Shown piece after piece: positions 61,480 through 64,000 of a stretch of DNA of 64,000 nucleotides. The DNA is from Himantopus leucocephalus (Eukaryota; Chordata; Aves; Charadriiformes; Recurvirostridae): positions 85,169,595 to 85,233,594 of the forward strand of contig RSEF01000003.1 of assembly GCA_003993805.1 (NCBI GenBank). The letters are read 5' to 3'. Position 1 is the stretch's first letter. Every line of letters starts with the position of its first letter. The notes beneath the pieces were generated by a model. That model did not search any database and had not been told where the DNA came from. It was given only the letters and a program-made list of their open reading frames with translations. The position numbers and the translations under genes were made by a program.

Positions 61480-61840
61480 TGTGCTGAATACTTGAACTTG
61501 ATTATTTGAAGCATTTGTAATAATTGTATTGTAACCCTCATTTTCATTGATGTGGTTGTTTTTGCAAATTGTTAACAATTAAAGGTCACCTTTGAGATGG
61601 AAGCATCTTACTGTTTGTTGTAAAACCTTTTTAAGAGCAATTCATGTCTTATTTACTCTGTCACCAGATCATTTCATGTGCTAATGCGCTGGGAATGTCA
61701 AACTGGGCTGCTAATAGCAGAGTTTTCCTTCTACTCGTTTTTATTCCTGTGCAAATATAATTAAGGCAAGAAGCGTCTTAGGGGTGCCCGATCACGTGCG
61801 TTAAATTAGCTGCCTTTTTGCCTCCTAAGGCAAACACAGC
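61480..61840. promoter_or_regulatory. Candidate conserved non-coding element
   Basis: AT-rich, repeat-free block with a perfect 14-bp palindrome AATTGTTAACAATT at 61567-61580, which resembles HNF1 or fork-head sites. It is immediately followed by AAAGGTCACCTTTGA, combining a nuclear-receptor half site and a TCF/LEF-type CCTTTGA. An E-box CACGTG lies near 61794. The clustering is suggestive of an enhancer; conservation is inferred only. Confidence 0.33.
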
Positions 61841-64000
61841 CAGAACTGCAAGGTCTCTGGGAAAGAGCCATGGTTTGTATCTGTTAGGGCAATACCTCGC
61901 ACGCTTGGCTCACGGCTTAGCCTCTGAGCCCGCATCCGTGCTGGCCCTATGCAGGTAGTTGAGGGTAATTTGCCAGGAAGTAAATACTTGTCTAATTTTC
62001 AGCAAGGGAACAGCCCCAGCAACTGCCTCTGGAAGTATTGTCGTATTTCCTGTTAGGCTTGCACTTAAGGCTTTCAGAATTTAGGTTTATATTGCAGCAA
62101 GTCTCCATCAAAGAGGGAGTCTTGGGAAAACTGGGGTTGAGGGATTTAGGACTTTGGGAGTGATTCTTCCAAAGCTTGGGGAAAAATGGAAATCTTTCCC
62201 CTAGCTGCCAAGACCTTTGTATTCAGGTTGTGAAAGAAAGTATGGAGTGGTATCAGGAAGGGATGCACCTGCATGTCTGTGAACCGGAGCCAGTGTGACA
62301 ACAAAGCTTCCATGTAGCACTGGAAAGAGTACACAAGGGCACACTAAAGACATCCAGGATACAGGGGAGGACAACCTTTGGATAGAGCTATATCTTAAGA
62401 GTAAATTTTGCAGTTTGCTAATTTTTCTCTAAAGTGCCACAAGGAATCGGCAGTATTCAATGAGGCTCTGACTGGGCCTGAGGCACCCAAAGGAAAACTT
62501 CATCCATATGCTGAAGGCTCCAGTGTGTCAGAGACCAGGCACTCTGATAAAGGGTGACTTGATCCCAGACTACCTAACAAGCAATCATTTGAGTTATTCT
62601 CACCATACAGATGGAGTAGTTTAGGCAGTGACCCATGCATGCTGAAAACCCCTGCAAACCCGACCAAGAGTGGTTTCCGATGCCTGATATAAGATCTTTT
62701 CAAAAAAGGGAGCCTACAGTGACTTGGCCAAACCACTCCATCACTACATCATATAATTTGATACATATAATTTCAAGCATATAATTTGACCCTGTGTAAT
62801 CCATCTGAGTTTGTTTGCCTCAACTAAAAATGACCTCGTATGCCAATATATGAAAATCTAATGCAGTCCCATTTTCTAGTTCCACTGTTCCCATAAATTA
62901 AATGTGTTCAGTAGAAGACTGGGAACATATAAGTGAAAGGAATCAGCTCTCTGCCCTTTTAGACTGACAAAAAAATTGTCACAGACTACAACTAAAAAGT
63001 AGTCAAAACTTGTGAGTCACAAAAGACCCTAGGGTGAATACAATTAGAAAAAGAGAATTAATGGTATATTGTCTATGTACGTTGGAACTGCAGGCAGACA
63101 CTGAAGTGTCAATAACTTGAAGCAAGAGCTGCTGCTGTTGTTGCTCTATTTTTTTCAGACTACTCCGACATCCTGCGCAAAATAATTTCAACAGCTTTCA
63201 GCTCTGAGGAAATACGTAGGCAAAATTTACTGCTATAAACATATATTCAAGAGGAGGACAGAGTAATGTTTTGTGCTAATCGCTGTCAGCTTACTGTTGA
63301 ATTGTCAGTGCCACTGGATGATGTACATAGTGTCTGAAAAAAACATTGGTTTTCTGTTGTTGTTTACATAGCCTTTTTTACACTAGTTTCACCATCATAG
63401 CAGAATATCAGATCCAGTTGTCTTACATTGGTTTCAGCAGAGATACGGACTGGAATAACCAGTCAACATAATAATGCTGCACGGGGAGCAGGGATGAAGA
63501 TATGACAAGCCATAGTAAGATCAGTAGTATAGCAGCATCATTAACCTTTTTTTTTTTTTCTGCACTAAATTTTCCACAGACAAGAGCATTAGTAATTTTA
63601 ACTTTGATTGAGAACTGCTATTATCCACTCACAGCATGTGGGAGCAAACAGGCACTTGGATAAATCACAAAAAAGAAAACCACTTAGCATGCTACTTTCC
63701 TCAATAACACCTTTTTTCTGAAGGTACAAGGCTGAGTGCTGTAGGGGAGAGCGTGTGTGAAGAGAAAAGCAAGGCTGCCACAGCCCGCTGAAGCGTGCTC
63801 AAGGTCAGCCCCTCTCACAGAAGACCAAGAGGTCACGTTTGACTTAGAAGGTATTCTGATATGTTTAAAAAATTTAAGAAATTAAATAATTCAGTGAACG
63901 AAAACCATCAGGATTCTAATGCAGTGTTAATGGGGTCTTTCAGAAATCACGAAGATCAGCTTCATGAGTGACATAACTGGAGCCATTAGCAAGCTCATCC
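61841..64000. other. Unannotated stretch to the window end, putative intron
   Basis: No gene or transposon recognised. A small cluster of three ATATAATTT motifs lies at 62751-62789. Confidence 0.38.

Noticed and set aside
1..64000. CRISPR arrays, operons, tRNA or rRNA genes
   Set aside because: None seen; CR1 repeats, splice-like signals and a CpG island mark a vertebrate genome, and no cloverleaf-like sequence was noticed by eye.

Overview
The window reads as a gene-poor stretch of a bird nuclear genome. The main evidence is at least five recognisable CR1 LINE fragments (plus one or two degenerate ones) in both orientations, carrying the typical CR1 reverse-transcriptase tail and the (ATTCTRTG)n 3' end. 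No mammalian SINEs were seen. There are AT-rich islands that look like conserved non-coding sequence and one strong CpG island. I found no intact protein-coding gene; nearly all open frames are short and have no recognisable domain.

Layout. 1-2.2 kb: unannotated sequence, then a 100-N gap that abuts a minus-strand CR1 (2305-2625). 3.36-4.06 kb: a broken integrase of Ty3/gypsy type, unusual for a bird. 4.57-4.62 kb: a CR1 3'-end scrap. 5.97-6.29 kb: a 155-162 bp sequence present twice around a single N. 12.9-13.5 kb: a CpG-containing candidate conserved element. 15.2 and 16.6 kb: poly-G tracts broken by single Ns. 22.2-24.1 kb: a CR1 scrap, a 10-N gap, and an unexplained diverged direct duplication with copies about 1.5 kb apart. 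29.9-30.3 kb: a plus-strand CR1 3' end. 32.4-33.1 kb: an AT-rich, octamer-bearing candidate enhancer. 36.9-37.1 kb: a minus-strand CR1. 39.8-40.3 kb: a 209 bp sequence present twice around a single N. 46.28-46.56 kb: a large foldback with 127-nt arms and a 21-nt loop. 47.4-47.7 kb: another AT-rich candidate element. 48.9-50.05 kb: a CpG island with a consensus splice donor at 49603/49604, probably the promoter and untranslated first exon of a plus-strand gene whose coding exons lie outside the window. 53.2-53.5 kb: two more single-N duplications. 58.58-58.68 kb: a 100-N gap abutting a CR1 end. 61.5-61.8 kb: another candidate conserved element.

The simplest overall reading is upstream intergenic sequence plus a promoter and the start of a long first intron. 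The most interesting biological signals are the gypsy-type integrase relic, the 275-nt foldback and the 22/24 kb duplication. A strong technical signal is that every testable single-N position outside homopolymer and GC-rich tracts is flanked by near-identical direct repeats. These are most likely unmerged contig ends or haplotypes, so they should not be read as real tandem duplications.
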